Origin: a bacterium
GTDB lineage: Bacteria > UBP6 > UBA1177
DNA: 55,564 nt
Direction of reading: 5' to 3'
Assembly (NCBI GenBank): GCA_016290135.1
Contig: JAEESW010000001.1
Location: 1-55,564, forward strand
Position numbers and translations under genes: made by a program. A model generated the notes under the pieces. The model worked only from the letters and a program-made list of their open reading frames with translations, was not told the origin of the DNA and ran no database searches. Below are positions 25,441 through 34,977 of this stretch, in pieces (the first letter of the stretch is position 1; each line of letters opens with the position of its first letter).

Positions 25441-26850
25441 ATGCTTAAAAAATACTGGCTTGTGCTTCTTGTCATCGTTTTTGCGGGATGCACGCAAACC
25501 GGAGGATTTTTTCAGGAAGATGAAACTTCAACGATCCTCCTGCTCTACACCAACGACGAGCACGGCCACATCTACGAAAATGACGGCTGGAACAAAGCCG
25601 TTGCGCTCTACGAAATGTGGGAGGATGAGGAAAAGAACTGCAGGAACTGCACCGTTGTAAAGCTTTCAGGCGGCGACAGCTACACGGGAACAGCCGTTTC
25701 GACCTTTTTCAAAGGTGCGTCGATGGCTGAAGTCATGGGGCTTCTCGGATACAGATTCTCGGCACTCGGAAACCACGATTTCGATTTCGGGCGCGAGGAA
25801 CTTTTCAGCAACAGCCGGATCGCAAAAATGCCATACATCTCTTCAAACTTTGTCACAAAAGAGAAAAAAACAGTCTTCGAACCGTATCTCGTCCGGTATG
25901 CCGGAAAAACAAAAATACTTTTTGTCGCGGCCATAACCCCTGACACAAAGCGGATAAGCAGGGCCAAACCCTTTATCGAATCAGATATCACTGACCCTCT
26001 TCTTCCGGTTTCGCAAGCAATAGAAAAGGAAAATGCGGAAATAAATATCGTCGTAGCGCATGAATCATACGAAGACGCTCAGAACTGGGTAAAAGCGCTT
26101 CCGAAGAAGCCGCTCATCGCTTTCACGGGGCATGACCACAAAGAGGCGATTCGGCAGATCGACGGTATCTTTTTCGTCCAAAACGCGGGTTATCTGCCAA
26201 GTTACGCGAAAGTCCTGATCGAAAAAAAGGGAAAAGAGATAAAAGTAGTCCAGGCTGAGACAGTTCCGCTGAAAAAGGAGCTTGACTTGAAATCGGCAGG
26301 TTCTCTCGAAGTAAAAAAAACTATCGACAAATATCTGGCACAGCTTGAAAAGGATGCGGGACAGACGCTCATTTCTGCAAAAAGACCGCTTGACACGCCG
26401 GCTTTGCAGAAACTTTTCGCCTGCTCGATGCTGAAGGCTTTCCCTGAATACGACGCCGCGATCACAAACCCGGGAGGTTTCCGCGACACGATAAAGGCTG
26501 GAGATGTCAAAAAAAGCGACCTTCTTTCTATCTTTCCTTTCGACAACTTCATAGTAACCGCGTCAATAAAAGGCGAAGACCTTGCCTATGACCTTTCGCA
26601 GACGGAAAACGCACACTGCGGCGCAGTTAAGAAAAAAGGAAAATGGTTTGTCGGCGGCGAAGAGATCGACAACTCGAAAACTTACAAAATCGTCACGACC
26701 GATTTTCTCTATCTTGGCGGCGACGGCTACAGATTCACTGATTCCGAAGGCGTTACGACAACTGTCAGCTGGAGAGAGCCTCTCGAAAACTATCTCATCG
26801 AATCATCCAAAAAAGGATTTACTCTGGAAGAAGCATACAAAAACTTGTAA
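25441..26850 (+). CDS. 5'-nucleotidase (UshA-type) lipoprotein
   Basis: A 469-residue lipoprotein with lipobox VFAGC at residue 16. The metallophosphatase domain (about 30-265) has TNDEHGHI, SGGDSYTGT, LGNHDFDFG, HESYEDA and FTGHDH metal-binding motifs. A 5'-nucleotidase C-terminal domain follows (about 310-470; TNPGGFRDTIKAG, FPFDNFIV). Such enzymes hydrolyse extracytoplasmic nucleotides or sugar nucleotides for phosphate and nucleoside salvage. CAGGAG lies seven bases before the start. A second, larger member of the family is at 31294. Confidence 0.92.
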   Translation: MLKKYWLVLLVIVFAGCTQTGGFFQEDETSTILLLYTNDEHGHIYENDGWNKAVALYEMWEDEEKNCRNCTVVKLSGGDSYTGTAVSTFFKGASMAEVMGLLGYRFSALGNHDFDFGREELFSNSRIAKMPYISSNFVTKEKKTVFEPYLVRYAGKTKILFVAAITPDTKRISRAKPFIESDITDPLLPVSQAIEKENAEINIVVAHESYEDAQNWVKALPKKPLIAFTGHDHKEAIRQIDGIFFVQNAGYLPSYAKVLIEKKGKEIKVVQAETVPLKKELDLKSAGSLEVKKTIDKYLAQLEKDAGQTLISAKRPLDTPALQKLFACSMLKAFPEYDAAITNPGGFRDTIKAGDVKKSDLLSIFPFDNFIVTASIKGEDLAYDLSQTENAHCGAVKKKGKWFVGGEEIDNSKTYKIVTTDFLYLGGDGYRFTDSEGVTTTVSWREPLENYLIESSKKGFTLEEAYKNL

Positions 26851-26870
26851 AGACGTGTCATGTCACGTCT
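26851..26870. repeat. AGACGT palindrome, copy 1
   Basis: AGACGTG (26851-26857) and CACGTCT (26864-26870) form a 7-bp inverted repeat around TCATGT. It begins right after the nucleotidase stop codon and lies about 30 bases upstream of the hisS promoter. Longer relatives occur at 52720-52741 and 53543-53564. Confidence 0.6.
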
Positions 26871-26879
26871 CTCCATTCC

Positions 26880-26907
26880 TTGAAATATTAACTTTTTGTG
26901 CTACCAT
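26880..26907 (+). promoter_or_regulatory. Predicted hisS promoter
   Basis: TTGAAA (26880-26885), 16 bases, TACCAT (26902-26907) with an upstream TGTGC (extended -10). About 35 bases upstream of the hisS start. Confidence 0.45.
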
Positions 26908-26941
26908 CGCCCGTTTTTGTTGTTTATATTGGAGAAACACA

Positions 26942-28192
26942 ATGATTTCGGCAATCAAGGGAATGAACGACCTCTTCGGCGAAAAGGCTTTCCGCTGGGG
27001 AAAAATGGAAGAAGATATCAAAAAAATGATGGTTTCGGCCAATTTCGGCGAGTTCAGAACGCCTATCCTCGAAGAGATAGCCCTTTTCAAGCGCGGTGTC
27101 GGCGAAACGACGGATGTTGTGAAAAAGGAAATGTATGATTTTCTCGACAAGAAAGGCAGACACGTCGCGATGAGGCCTGAAGGGACCGCGAGCGTCGTCA
27201 GGGCTTTTGTCGAGCACGGCATCGGGATCAACTATCCGTCGCCTTTCAAAGCGTTCTACATCGCACCTTTTTTCAGATACGAGCGTCCTCAGAAAGGGCG
27301 TTTCCGCCAGTTCCACCAGTTTGGAGTAGAAATTTTCGGTGACGAGACTCCGCAGATGGATGCCGAAATGATTTTCACCGCGTCCCGCGTGCTCGAACAC
27401 TTCGGGATCGATTACGAGATCCACCTCAATTCAATAGGATGCAAAAACTGCCGCGCCGCTTACCGCGAAAAACTGATAGAATACTTCTCGGCAAAGAAAG
27501 ACGAGCTTTGCGAAGACTGCCGGACAAGGCTTGAACTCAATCCGCTTCGCCTTCTTGACTGCAAGGCGTGCGACCCGAAAAACCGCTTCACCGATGTTCC
27601 GAAGATGACGGACTATCTCTGCGACGACTGCAAAGACCACTTTGAAGAGCTTCAGAAAGCGCTCCATGCTTTCGGAGTGCCTTTCGTTCTCGATCCTTTC
27701 ATCGTCCGCGGGCTTGACTACTACACCAAAACAGCGTTTGAAGTGGTCGCGAAGACAGGAGGTTCGCAGAATGCGGTCGCAGGCGGCGGAAGATACGACA
27801 ACCTTGTCAGCGATATCGGTGGAAGCGAAACTCCGGCTACTGGTTTCGCAATGGGTTTAGAGCGTCTTTTCGACCTCATCCCCGAAGATTTTTACAAAGA
27901 AACACCCCTTTCGGCGGGATACGCTCTCTGCGACGAGGCAGTCCTGCCGCTTGTGGAATTCACTAAAAAAATGACTGGTGAAAATGTCCGTTTCCTTGCG
28001 GAATACAAACCCAGAAAGTTGAAAAAAGCCCTTCAGAAAGCGGAGAAAGCGAACGCTGCATTCGTTTTCGTGATCGGCGAAGACGAAGCTGCGAATGGCA
28101 AGATCCTCATGAAAAACATGGCGAGCCGCGAGCAGAAACTTTTCGATAAAGACGACATTCAGGGAATAATCAAAGAAATGTCAAACCATTAA
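26942..28192 (+). CDS. hisS: Histidyl-tRNA synthetase
   Basis: A class II aminoacyl-tRNA synthetase of 416 residues that charges tRNA-His. The N-terminus ISAIKGMNDL is typical. Motif 2 is FRYERPQKGRFRQFHQFGVE, the histidine-specific loop is VRGLDYYTKTAFEV and motif 3 is GFAMGLERL. A C-terminal anticodon-binding domain follows from about residue 325. The frame is open far upstream into the nucleotidase gene, but the ATG at 26942 with TTGGAGA upstream is the proper start. A CxxC pair of clusters (CKNCRA, CEDCRT, CKACDP, CDDC) in the insertion region suggests a zinc-binding knuckle. Confidence 0.97.
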   Translation: MISAIKGMNDLFGEKAFRWGKMEEDIKKMMVSANFGEFRTPILEEIALFKRGVGETTDVVKKEMYDFLDKKGRHVAMRPEGTASVVRAFVEHGIGINYPSPFKAFYIAPFFRYERPQKGRFRQFHQFGVEIFGDETPQMDAEMIFTASRVLEHFGIDYEIHLNSIGCKNCRAAYREKLIEYFSAKKDELCEDCRTRLELNPLRLLDCKACDPKNRFTDVPKMTDYLCDDCKDHFEELQKALHAFGVPFVLDPFIVRGLDYYTKTAFEVVAKTGGSQNAVAGGGRYDNLVSDIGGSETPATGFAMGLERLFDLIPEDFYKETPLSAGYALCDEAVLPLVEFTKKMTGENVRFLAEYKPRKLKKALQKAEKANAAFVFVIGEDEAANGKILMKNMASREQKLFDKDDIQGIIKEMSNH

Positions 28193-28207
28193 ATTGAGGA
28201 AGTTGAA

Positions 28208-29560
28208 ATGAAAAAACTTTTCCTTTGCCTGACTGTTTTATCAGTTTTATTTTTCTTTGTAAGTTGCGGCAGCGGTTCGAAGGACAACGACAAAACCGAT
28301 TCCGACTCCGCTGAAACAGTAACTGATGAAGACTCTACCGATACAGAAACATCCGACACCGAGCCATCCGGCGATACAGAACCTGCCAGCGATACAGAAC
28401 CAGGCAGCGACACCGATCCGGGCGACACAACTCCCGGCGGAGAGACAGACACCGACACGACAGAACCCGAAACGACTGTTTTCTGCTCCGAGCTTGACGG
28501 AATAAGCGGAGAACTTACGACATGCAAGGGCTCAGACTGCGAAACAGACGACTGCCCAGGCTCCAACTCCTGCCAAAACGCCACAGAATGCGGCGAATGC
28601 AGAAATTATACGGTCGAATGCCATGAAAGCGGATTAGGATACGGTGTTTTCGAGTGTCAGACAGGTATCTTCCACATGGTAAAGGAATGCGCACAGGGCT
28701 GCAATGAAGAGTGGAATGACTGCGGCGTCATCGAATGCAATGACGGCGACACAAAATGCGTCAACGGAAACGATTACAGAGGAGAAACTTATTCCTGCGT
28801 TGACGGCAGATGGAAAAGAGACAAAGACGTGGAAGGAAACGAAATAAAATGTGCCGGATCGTGCAACAAGGATATGACCCGGTGCGGAGAATCGGATTGC
28901 ATCGATTATGTCCTGGAATGCCGCGACGATCTGCTTTCGGATAGCACAGGTGGCGGCGCTATCGCGCAGTGCCAGTTCGGCAAATGGCAGATAATGAGCA
29001 TATGCACGGACGGTTCATCCTGCAACAAGGAAACCGGCAACTGCGGAGAGTGCAAAAACGACTCCACTAAATGCGAAGATCATGAAGTGAACGGGATCAT
29101 GAACAAAAACTGCAATTCGTCTGGCAACTGCGATTCAGATTCGGGCGGCAATCTTATGTATTACTCCGGAACGATCGGCATAAAGCTGCTGTGTTACGAC
29201 GGCAGATGGAGCGATTACAACGATCTGACAAGATCAACCTTCTGCCCTGCGGTCAATCACACCTTCCAGTCATACCAAAGCTATGCAGGCGGCCTTACGG
29301 ACTGGTCGATCGATATGACGAAGGTTTTTAACAGCGGCGCGACCACCTACAATGATTATCATTATTCGTCATGCCACAATACTGAACAGGTCAGCGAATG
29401 CGGCTCATGCCACAATAATTTCAGGGCATGCAGCGATGTGATAGATTCCAACAAGCCTCTCGGCCGCATCATGCAGTGTTATAACGGAGTGCTGACATAC
29501 GGTAACTTTTGCGGCAATAAAACCCAGTTATGTAAAAACCACCTGGAATGTAAGAATTAA
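28208..29560 (+). CDS. Cysteine-rich lipoprotein with Asp/Thr linker
   Basis: A 450-residue lipoprotein with lipobox FFVSC at residue 19, then a long Asp/Thr/Glu/Pro linker (about 25-95). The rest is a secreted cysteine-rich region with more than 40 cysteines in loose repeats (CNDGDTKCVNG, CSDVIDSN, CGECKNDSTKC). Each contains a tryptophan- or glycine-bearing module such as DGRWKRD, QFGKWQI and DGRWSDY. This looks like repeated small disulfide-stabilised domains. No enzyme motif. It starts 15 bases after hisS with GAGG nearby, so it may be read through from hisS. Confidence 0.85.
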   Translation: MKKLFLCLTVLSVLFFFVSCGSGSKDNDKTDSDSAETVTDEDSTDTETSDTEPSGDTEPASDTEPGSDTDPGDTTPGGETDTDTTEPETTVFCSELDGISGELTTCKGSDCETDDCPGSNSCQNATECGECRNYTVECHESGLGYGVFECQTGIFHMVKECAQGCNEEWNDCGVIECNDGDTKCVNGNDYRGETYSCVDGRWKRDKDVEGNEIKCAGSCNKDMTRCGESDCIDYVLECRDDLLSDSTGGGAIAQCQFGKWQIMSICTDGSSCNKETGNCGECKNDSTKCEDHEVNGIMNKNCNSSGNCDSDSGGNLMYYSGTIGIKLLCYDGRWSDYNDLTRSTFCPAVNHTFQSYQSYAGGLTDWSIDMTKVFNSGATTYNDYHYSSCHNTEQVSECGSCHNNFRACSDVIDSNKPLGRIMQCYNGVLTYGNFCGNKTQLCKNHLECKN

Positions 29561-29609
29561 AAACTATCTGGCAAGAAACGCCGAATAAGCCTATTCATTA
29601 AAATTTTCC

Positions 29610-29637
29610 TTTAAAAAATTTTTATTCTGTATATAAT
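29610..29637 (+). promoter_or_regulatory. Predicted promoter of the OB-fold-like lipoprotein
   Basis: TATAAT at 29632-29637 with a weak TTTAAA -35 element (29610-29615) and a 16-base spacer, 55 bases before the start. Confidence 0.4.
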
Positions 29638-29692
29638 CGTGCGTTTGCTGTTTGAGTCTTTGAACTTTTAATAATTTTTTGTGGAGAGAAAG

Positions 29693-31264
29693 ATGAAAAA
29701 ATTTTCAGTTGTCTTTTTCGCGCTGGTTTTAGCGCTTTTCTGCATTTCATGCGGATCAACGACAGACACAGGCCGCACGGACTGCGATCCGGATGAAGAG
29801 AATTGCGGCGAAATCGATGATCCTACGACTGATCCGACGACCGATCCGACGACCGATCCTACAACTGATCCGACGACCGATCCTACGACTGACCCGACGA
29901 CCGATCCTACGACTGACCCGACTGATGTACCCGGAAGCGGCATAATCACGAAGATCCAGAAAGGCGAAACTCCTGAAGGAACGGAGATCACGACTCCATG
30001 CGTCGTTACCGGCATCTACTATGCTGAAGATGAGGAACATAACCACACCGCAATTAAGGGGATCTATGTTTCTGAACTCATCAAAAAGGCTCAGCCTTAT
30101 TCCGGCATCTATGTTTTCATCAAAGCTACCGCTCTTGTTGACGAATACGCGATCGGCGACAAACTTGAAGTAAGCGGAACTTACAAGGAATACTACGAAA
30201 ATTCACAGATCGAGGCGACTGAGATCAAAAAGCTCGGAACGGCTGATGTTCCGGAACCGGCTGAGATCGCAGATCCGGCGACGATCGCAACTCCTTTTGA
30301 AGTAACAGGGCAGGACGAAGACGGCTACGATGTTTATGATCCGACTGCAAATCACGGCGCAGACGCTGAAAAATATGAAGGCGTCCTTGTAAAAGTAACC
30401 GGCGTTGAGATCACGAACAAATATATCGGTCACGGCAATTTCGAACTTGACAACAGCCTTGTAGTCACAAAAACTCTTTATTACTACGACGGCGACCGCT
30501 CGAAAGGTGTAAAATTCGATTCAGTCGAAGGTATTCTCGTATATGAATTCGATGCTTTCAGACTTGCTCCGAGAGCTAAAGACGACTTCGTTGAAGGCAC
30601 CGCCACCGATCCGACTGTTGACCCGACTGAACCTGCTGAAGTTGAAACAACTACGATCAAAGCTGTCCAGAGCGGCACAAAAGCAAAGAAAGACCTCGTA
30701 AAAATCGAGAATGCGATCGTTATCAGCCCTGTCCTTTCAAAGAATTTCGATGACGGCGGAACGGGATACACTTTCTATGTTTCCGACGGCAACAAAGGCG
30801 ACTACAGCGGTCTTTACATTTTCCAGGTAACCGGCGAAACTGCTCCGGCAAAAGGCGACAAAGTCACGATCGAAGGTCAGGTCGATTTCTACGGCGGCCA
30901 GTGGGAAGTCAAAAACGCGAAAAATGCCGGTTCGATCACGAAGACCGGAACGGGAACAGTCCCTGCCGCTCTTGCAAAGGCTTACACCGCTCTTTCTGAT
31001 GCCGACAAAGGAAGCCTCATCGAAATAACCGACGAGCTCACTGTCAAATCTGTAGAAACACCGGAAGGCAAAAACTACACGAAGATCACTTTCGAAGAAA
31101 AAGTCGGCGACACGGAACTCATTGCCGAAAACTTCGGAAACGTAACTTTCCAGGCTTACCAGGCAGGCGACAAGCTTCATGTCAAAGGCATCTACGACTC
31201 GATTTTCGGAGTCAACGGATTCTACATTATTGACGCCGGCGACATCGACAAGAGAATTTACTGA
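29693..31264 (+). CDS. Lipoprotein with DPTT-repeat linker and OB-fold-like domains
   Basis: A 523-residue lipoprotein with lipobox FCISC at residue 20. Residues 43-78 are eight tandem DPTT units plus DPTD. Two or three beta-rich modules follow, each with a pattern like I-x-x-I-Q-x-G, then Y-x-G-I-Y-V-F and G-D-K-(L/V)-x-(V/I)-x-G (for example YSGIYVFIKATALVDEYAIG and YSGLYIFQVTGETAPAKG), resembling secreted OB-fold proteins. The function is probably surface binding. The ATG at 29693 is preferred over the GTG at 29681; GGAGAG lies nearby. Confidence 0.85.
   Translation: MKKFSVVFFALVLALFCISCGSTTDTGRTDCDPDEENCGEIDDPTTDPTTDPTTDPTTDPTTDPTTDPTTDPTTDPTDVPGSGIITKIQKGETPEGTEITTPCVVTGIYYAEDEEHNHTAIKGIYVSELIKKAQPYSGIYVFIKATALVDEYAIGDKLEVSGTYKEYYENSQIEATEIKKLGTADVPEPAEIADPATIATPFEVTGQDEDGYDVYDPTANHGADAEKYEGVLVKVTGVEITNKYIGHGNFELDNSLVVTKTLYYYDGDRSKGVKFDSVEGILVYEFDAFRLAPRAKDDFVEGTATDPTVDPTEPAEVETTTIKAVQSGTKAKKDLVKIENAIVISPVLSKNFDDGGTGYTFYVSDGNKGDYSGLYIFQVTGETAPAKGDKVTIEGQVDFYGGQWEVKNAKNAGSITKTGTGTVPAALAKAYTALSDADKGSLIEITDELTVKSVETPEGKNYTKITFEEKVGDTELIAENFGNVTFQAYQAGDKLHVKGIYDSIFGVNGFYIIDAGDIDKRIY
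29819..29926 (+). repeat. 12-bp tandem repeat encoding DPTT
   Basis: Nine 12-base units (GAT CCG ACG ACC and synonymous variants) encode eight DPTT and one DPTD. Unit length is a multiple of three, so copy-number change would alter only linker length. Confidence 0.9.
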
Positions 31265-31293
31265 GTAAAAGTTAAAAAATTCCCGGAGATTTT

Positions 31294-33627
31294 ATGAAGT
31301 CTTTCAAAATCTTAGTTTCCTTTTTTTTTTCGTGTCTTTTCCTGACTTCATGCTTTGACAATAGTTTCGGCGGTGCTCCGGTAGACGAAGGGCTGCCGCA
31401 GAAACTGGTGATCATCCACACTACCGACACTCACGGAAAATATTTTCCTTTCTGGATGGAACCCAACATGTTCGACCGCAACATGGGGCTTGCTTCGGAC
31501 AATCCTCCGTGCTGGGATCTCGATTACAAGGGCGGCGGCTCCTACTGCAACGGCGTGCTCAACATCGATACCGAAGAGATACAGGTCTATGAAGAAGGAA
31601 AATATGTCTACTACACAAAAGATCAGCTCGTCGAAAAGGGCTACTACGCTGAAGGCTCGATCGAAAAAGGGCTCGTGATAGAAGACATCAACGAAGACGG
31701 CAGGTGCGATGTCCTTGACTGCCAGAGATGCTGGGACAAAAACAGAAACAACATCTGCGATCCGGAAGAGGATATCGACGGCATCAGCGGATGCAGCTCA
31801 GGCGACTGTTATGACCCTTACTCCAACGCATATCTCACCTGCTGGGACAAGAACGGCAACGGCAAATGCGATAAAAACGAGGATATAAACTTCGACAACT
31901 GGTGCGACACCGACGACTGCGCGCTGGTATATGACCGCAGCCACAACGGGAAATGCGACTATCCTTACGATTCGCTGAGAAGGACGTGGCGCGATGAGAA
32001 CGGGAAACTCATTCTCCGCAAGAATTTCGATGATGAAAGCGAATACAATCAGGCGATGATAAAAGCCGAAAAAGAGAGCGAAGACATCAACCGCGACGGG
32101 AAATGCGACTACAGCGACTACCGGCCGGGACTCATCAACACAGGCGGCATCGCGAGAGCCAAGACGATCATCGACGAGATCAGAAACAGGCACGGGCGCA
32201 ACGGCGTTCCTGTCCTCTACCTCGACAGCGGCGACACTTTTCAGGGGGCGCCTGAGTTCAACCTCTACAAAGGCGACGTCGAGATGCTTTCGATGCAGAA
32301 ACTCGGCGTTGACGCGATGGTCATCGGGAATCACGAATTCGACAACGGGACCGGCGGGCTCGTTTCGGCTTACAGAAAATCGGGCGGATTCCCGCTTCTC
32401 GCTTCGAACTACCTCTTCGATCCCGACGGCCACAAAGGGCTCATGGACATTTCTTCGCCTTATCTCATCGCTTTTGCAGGTGGATTGACTGTAGGTATCG
32501 TCGGCGTTGCAAACGACAGTTCGATAAATTCAGGATACCAGGTCGGAGGCAGCACGGGATTCAACTTTCTTGACCCGATCGAAACGACGCAGACTTACGT
32601 CAACAGTCTCCGTCCTTTGGTCGATATCGTTGTCGTCCTTTCGCATCAGGGGCTTGACGCTGACTACAGGATAGCCGAGAATGTCAAAGGTGTCGATCTC
32701 ATTTTAGGCGGCCACCACCACGTTGTCCTCGATCCGCCGAAAGTCCTCAAAGGGCCTGACGGCAGAGATGTCATCATCATCCACAGCGGAGTGAACCTCA
32801 AAGTTATAGGCGAACTTGAGATCGCAGTTCAGAACAAGCGCGTCGTCTGGCACAAATACAGGACGATCCCGCTTACTGAAAAAGTGGAAGAAAACGGCGA
32901 CTTCACAAATATGTTGAAGCCGTATGTCCAGGGTCTCGACTACTCGCAGTATATCCAGAAACAGGTCGGATACGCCACTTCGACCATCGTGAGGAACGAT
33001 CCTGCCAACGGCGACAGTCCGCTTGGAAACATCGTTACCGACGCGATGATGAATCACGAGCTTGCGAAGGCCCAGCTCTGCGTCACGAACTCGATGGGAA
33101 TAAGAGCCGACATACCGACCGGAGTCATAACACTTGAAAAACTTTACGAAGTCTTCCCGTTCGAGAACTCGATCACGACGATGTATCTCAGCGGAAACGA
33201 GCTGAAGACCCTCTTCGATTTTGTTGCGAGAAAATCGGCGACGCGCGGCTGCAAAACGCAGGTCCAGGTCGCAGGGATCGGAGTCGAACTTGACTGCAGT
33301 CCGAGCGAAGAACTGCAGAAAAAGCACAATTCCTACGCCCTGACGAAGTGCCTGCAGATCGGCGGCACGCTCGTCATCGACAACTACGAGGTCCTTCTTC
33401 CGAACCTTCTTTTCAAAATGGCGACGAACGACTACATGGGGCGCGGAGGCAGCGGTTTCTACATGCTCGAAGCCAATACGACACGCCTTGACACGTCGGT
33501 CTCTCTCCGCGACGCTGTCGTTGACTTCTTCGGCAAAAAGGGAGACATCGATCCGCTCGACTACTCGCAGAATCAGACCAAACCTGATGAATGCGGCCGC
33601 GGCAAACGTATTTTGATGATCAATTAA
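31294..33627 (+). CDS. 5'-nucleotidase-type lipoprotein with EF-hand-like insert
   Basis: A 777-residue lipoprotein with lipobox LTSC at residue 20. The metallophosphatase fold is split. The first motif (HTTDTHGKYFP, about 45) is followed by about 220 residues of Asp/Asn-rich loops before the rest resumes (DSGDTFQGAP, IGNHEFDNG, SHQGLDAD, GGHHH). The insert carries at least four Ca-type loops (DINEDGRCD, DKNRNNICD, DKNGNGKCD, DINRDGKCD) and paired cysteines. A 5'-nucleotidase C-terminal domain follows (FPFENSITTMY). It likely hydrolyses extracellular nucleotides with Ca-dependent stability or binding. The next gene starts at the base after its stop. Confidence 0.9.
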   Translation: MKSFKILVSFFFSCLFLTSCFDNSFGGAPVDEGLPQKLVIIHTTDTHGKYFPFWMEPNMFDRNMGLASDNPPCWDLDYKGGGSYCNGVLNIDTEEIQVYEEGKYVYYTKDQLVEKGYYAEGSIEKGLVIEDINEDGRCDVLDCQRCWDKNRNNICDPEEDIDGISGCSSGDCYDPYSNAYLTCWDKNGNGKCDKNEDINFDNWCDTDDCALVYDRSHNGKCDYPYDSLRRTWRDENGKLILRKNFDDESEYNQAMIKAEKESEDINRDGKCDYSDYRPGLINTGGIARAKTIIDEIRNRHGRNGVPVLYLDSGDTFQGAPEFNLYKGDVEMLSMQKLGVDAMVIGNHEFDNGTGGLVSAYRKSGGFPLLASNYLFDPDGHKGLMDISSPYLIAFAGGLTVGIVGVANDSSINSGYQVGGSTGFNFLDPIETTQTYVNSLRPLVDIVVVLSHQGLDADYRIAENVKGVDLILGGHHHVVLDPPKVLKGPDGRDVIIIHSGVNLKVIGELEIAVQNKRVVWHKYRTIPLTEKVEENGDFTNMLKPYVQGLDYSQYIQKQVGYATSTIVRNDPANGDSPLGNIVTDAMMNHELAKAQLCVTNSMGIRADIPTGVITLEKLYEVFPFENSITTMYLSGNELKTLFDFVARKSATRGCKTQVQVAGIGVELDCSPSEELQKKHNSYALTKCLQIGGTLVIDNYEVLLPNLLFKMATNDYMGRGGSGFYMLEANTTRLDTSVSLRDAVVDFFGKKGDIDPLDYSQNQTKPDECGRGKRILMIN

Positions 33628-34914
33628 ATGAAAGAAAAAATCTCTCCCATCAACATTATCTGGCTGGCGATAATCCTTGTTTCCATCGCTTCGGCGGCGT
33701 GGCTCGGCAAAATGGACGAGGTGACTCTCGCCCTTTTCGAAGAGTCGAAGTCGGCTGTCATGCTCGCCGTGGGGCTCATCGGTTCGATGGCTTTCTGGCT
33801 CGGAATGATGAAGATACTGGAAGAGGCCGGATCTTTGAGGATGATCGCAAAAATGGTCCATCCTGTAATGTCGAAACTTTTTCCTGAGATCCCGAAAGAC
33901 CACCCCGCTGTTGCTGCAATGGTCATGAATATGTCGGCAAACATGCTCGGCATGGGGAATGCGGCGACTCCTTTCGGCATCAACGCGATGCAGGAACTCG
34001 ACAAGCTGAACGGCGAAAAAGGACGCGCGACGAATGCGATGTGCCTCTTTCTGGCGATAAACACTTCGAGCGTGACTCTTCTTCCGCTCGGAGTCATCAC
34101 GATCCGCGCGGCGGCAGGGGCAAAAGACCCCGCTTCGATACTGATCCCTTCACTTTTGGCAACGATAGTTTCGACAACTGTCGCGATAATCATGACAAAA
34201 CTCCTTCAAAGGCGGACAGCGGACTGTGCGATGACGGCCGCAGTCTCTAAAACCGTGCAGCAGCCTGAGGAAGAGGAGAAGATCAAAGCCGGAGCGAAGA
34301 AAAAAGCAGCAACAGCCCTTTTTGTTCTGGCGGTCTTTTCCGGAATGGTCTACCAGATCGTCACTGCAGATAAGAGCGGTCTCAATTTCACAAGTGTCGT
34401 CAAAGCTGTTTCGGACTGGCTCGTTCCCATGATAGTCGCTGCGATCCTCATTTTCGGATATCTTAAAAACGTGAAGATCTACGAAACTTTGGCGAGCGGC
34501 GCAAAAGAAGGCTTCAACACCGCGGTAAGGATAATCCCCTTCATGGTCGCTATCTTCGCGGCGGTAGGCATGTTCAAGGCGAGCGGCGCGATGGATATAA
34601 TGATCAGAGCTCTCGATCCTGTCACTAGTTTGGTAGGAATGCCTGCGGAAGCTCTTCCGATGGCGCTCATGCGGCCTCTTTCGGGCAGCGGGGCTTTCGG
34701 AATAATGAGCCAGATCGTCGGAAGCGAACCTGATTCCTTCCTTTCGTTCCTGGTTTCGGTAATGCAGGGCTCTACTGAAACGACTTTCTACGTTTTGGCG
34801 CTTTACTTCGGCGCTGTCAGCATAAAAAACAGCCGTCACGCGCTTCCCGCGGCACTTTGCGCAGATCTTGCGGGGATCATGGCTGCGGTCGCTTTCTGTC
34901 ACTTGTTCTGGTAG
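33628..34914 (+). CDS. Fused SpmA-SpmB (nucleoside-recognition/Gate domain) membrane protein
   Basis: A 428-residue polytopic inner-membrane protein. Residues 1-195 match spore maturation protein A (MKILEEAGSLRMIAKMVHP, then NMSANMLGMGNAATPFGINAMQEL) and 240-428 match SpmB (LVPMIVAAILIFGY, GAKEGFNTAVRIIPFMVAI, LMRPLSGSGAFGIMS). The two halves are separate genes in Bacillus and often fused in Gram-negatives. Gate-domain proteins may transport nucleosides or related molecules. It abuts the nucleotidase stop with no gap, so nucleoside release and uptake could be linked. That link is inference. Confidence 0.9.
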   Translation: MKEKISPINIIWLAIILVSIASAAWLGKMDEVTLALFEESKSAVMLAVGLIGSMAFWLGMMKILEEAGSLRMIAKMVHPVMSKLFPEIPKDHPAVAAMVMNMSANMLGMGNAATPFGINAMQELDKLNGEKGRATNAMCLFLAINTSSVTLLPLGVITIRAAAGAKDPASILIPSLLATIVSTTVAIIMTKLLQRRTADCAMTAAVSKTVQQPEEEEKIKAGAKKKAATALFVLAVFSGMVYQIVTADKSGLNFTSVVKAVSDWLVPMIVAAILIFGYLKNVKIYETLASGAKEGFNTAVRIIPFMVAIFAAVGMFKASGAMDIMIRALDPVTSLVGMPAEALPMALMRPLSGSGAFGIMSQIVGSEPDSFLSFLVSVMQGSTETTFYVLALYFGAVSIKNSRHALPAALCADLAGIMAAVAFCHLFW

Positions 34915-34917
34915 ATG

Positions 34918-34969
34918 CGGCGGCAAATCTTGTCGATATATCGATATTTCGTGATAACGACTGCCGCCG
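34918..34969. repeat. Inverted repeat between convergent genes
   Basis: CGGCGGCA (34918-34925) and TGCCGCCG (34962-34969) flank a 36-base AT-rich segment that contains the palindrome TCGATATATCGA (34933-34944). An A run follows on the plus strand, so it is not a standard terminator for either gene. Confidence 0.45.
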
Positions 34970-34977
34970 AAAAAAAT

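Noticed and set aside
26582-26941. N-terminal extension of hisS
   Set aside because: The long open frame overlaps the nucleotidase gene and includes no HisRS sequence; the ATG at 26942 with its ribosome-binding site gives the normal N-terminus.
29668-30015. Minus-strand VVGS repeat ORF
   Set aside because: It is the antisense reading of the DPTT codon repeat.
34970-34977. Rho-independent terminator after SpmAB
   Set aside because: The stem is followed by A residues on the plus strand and no T run on either transcript.
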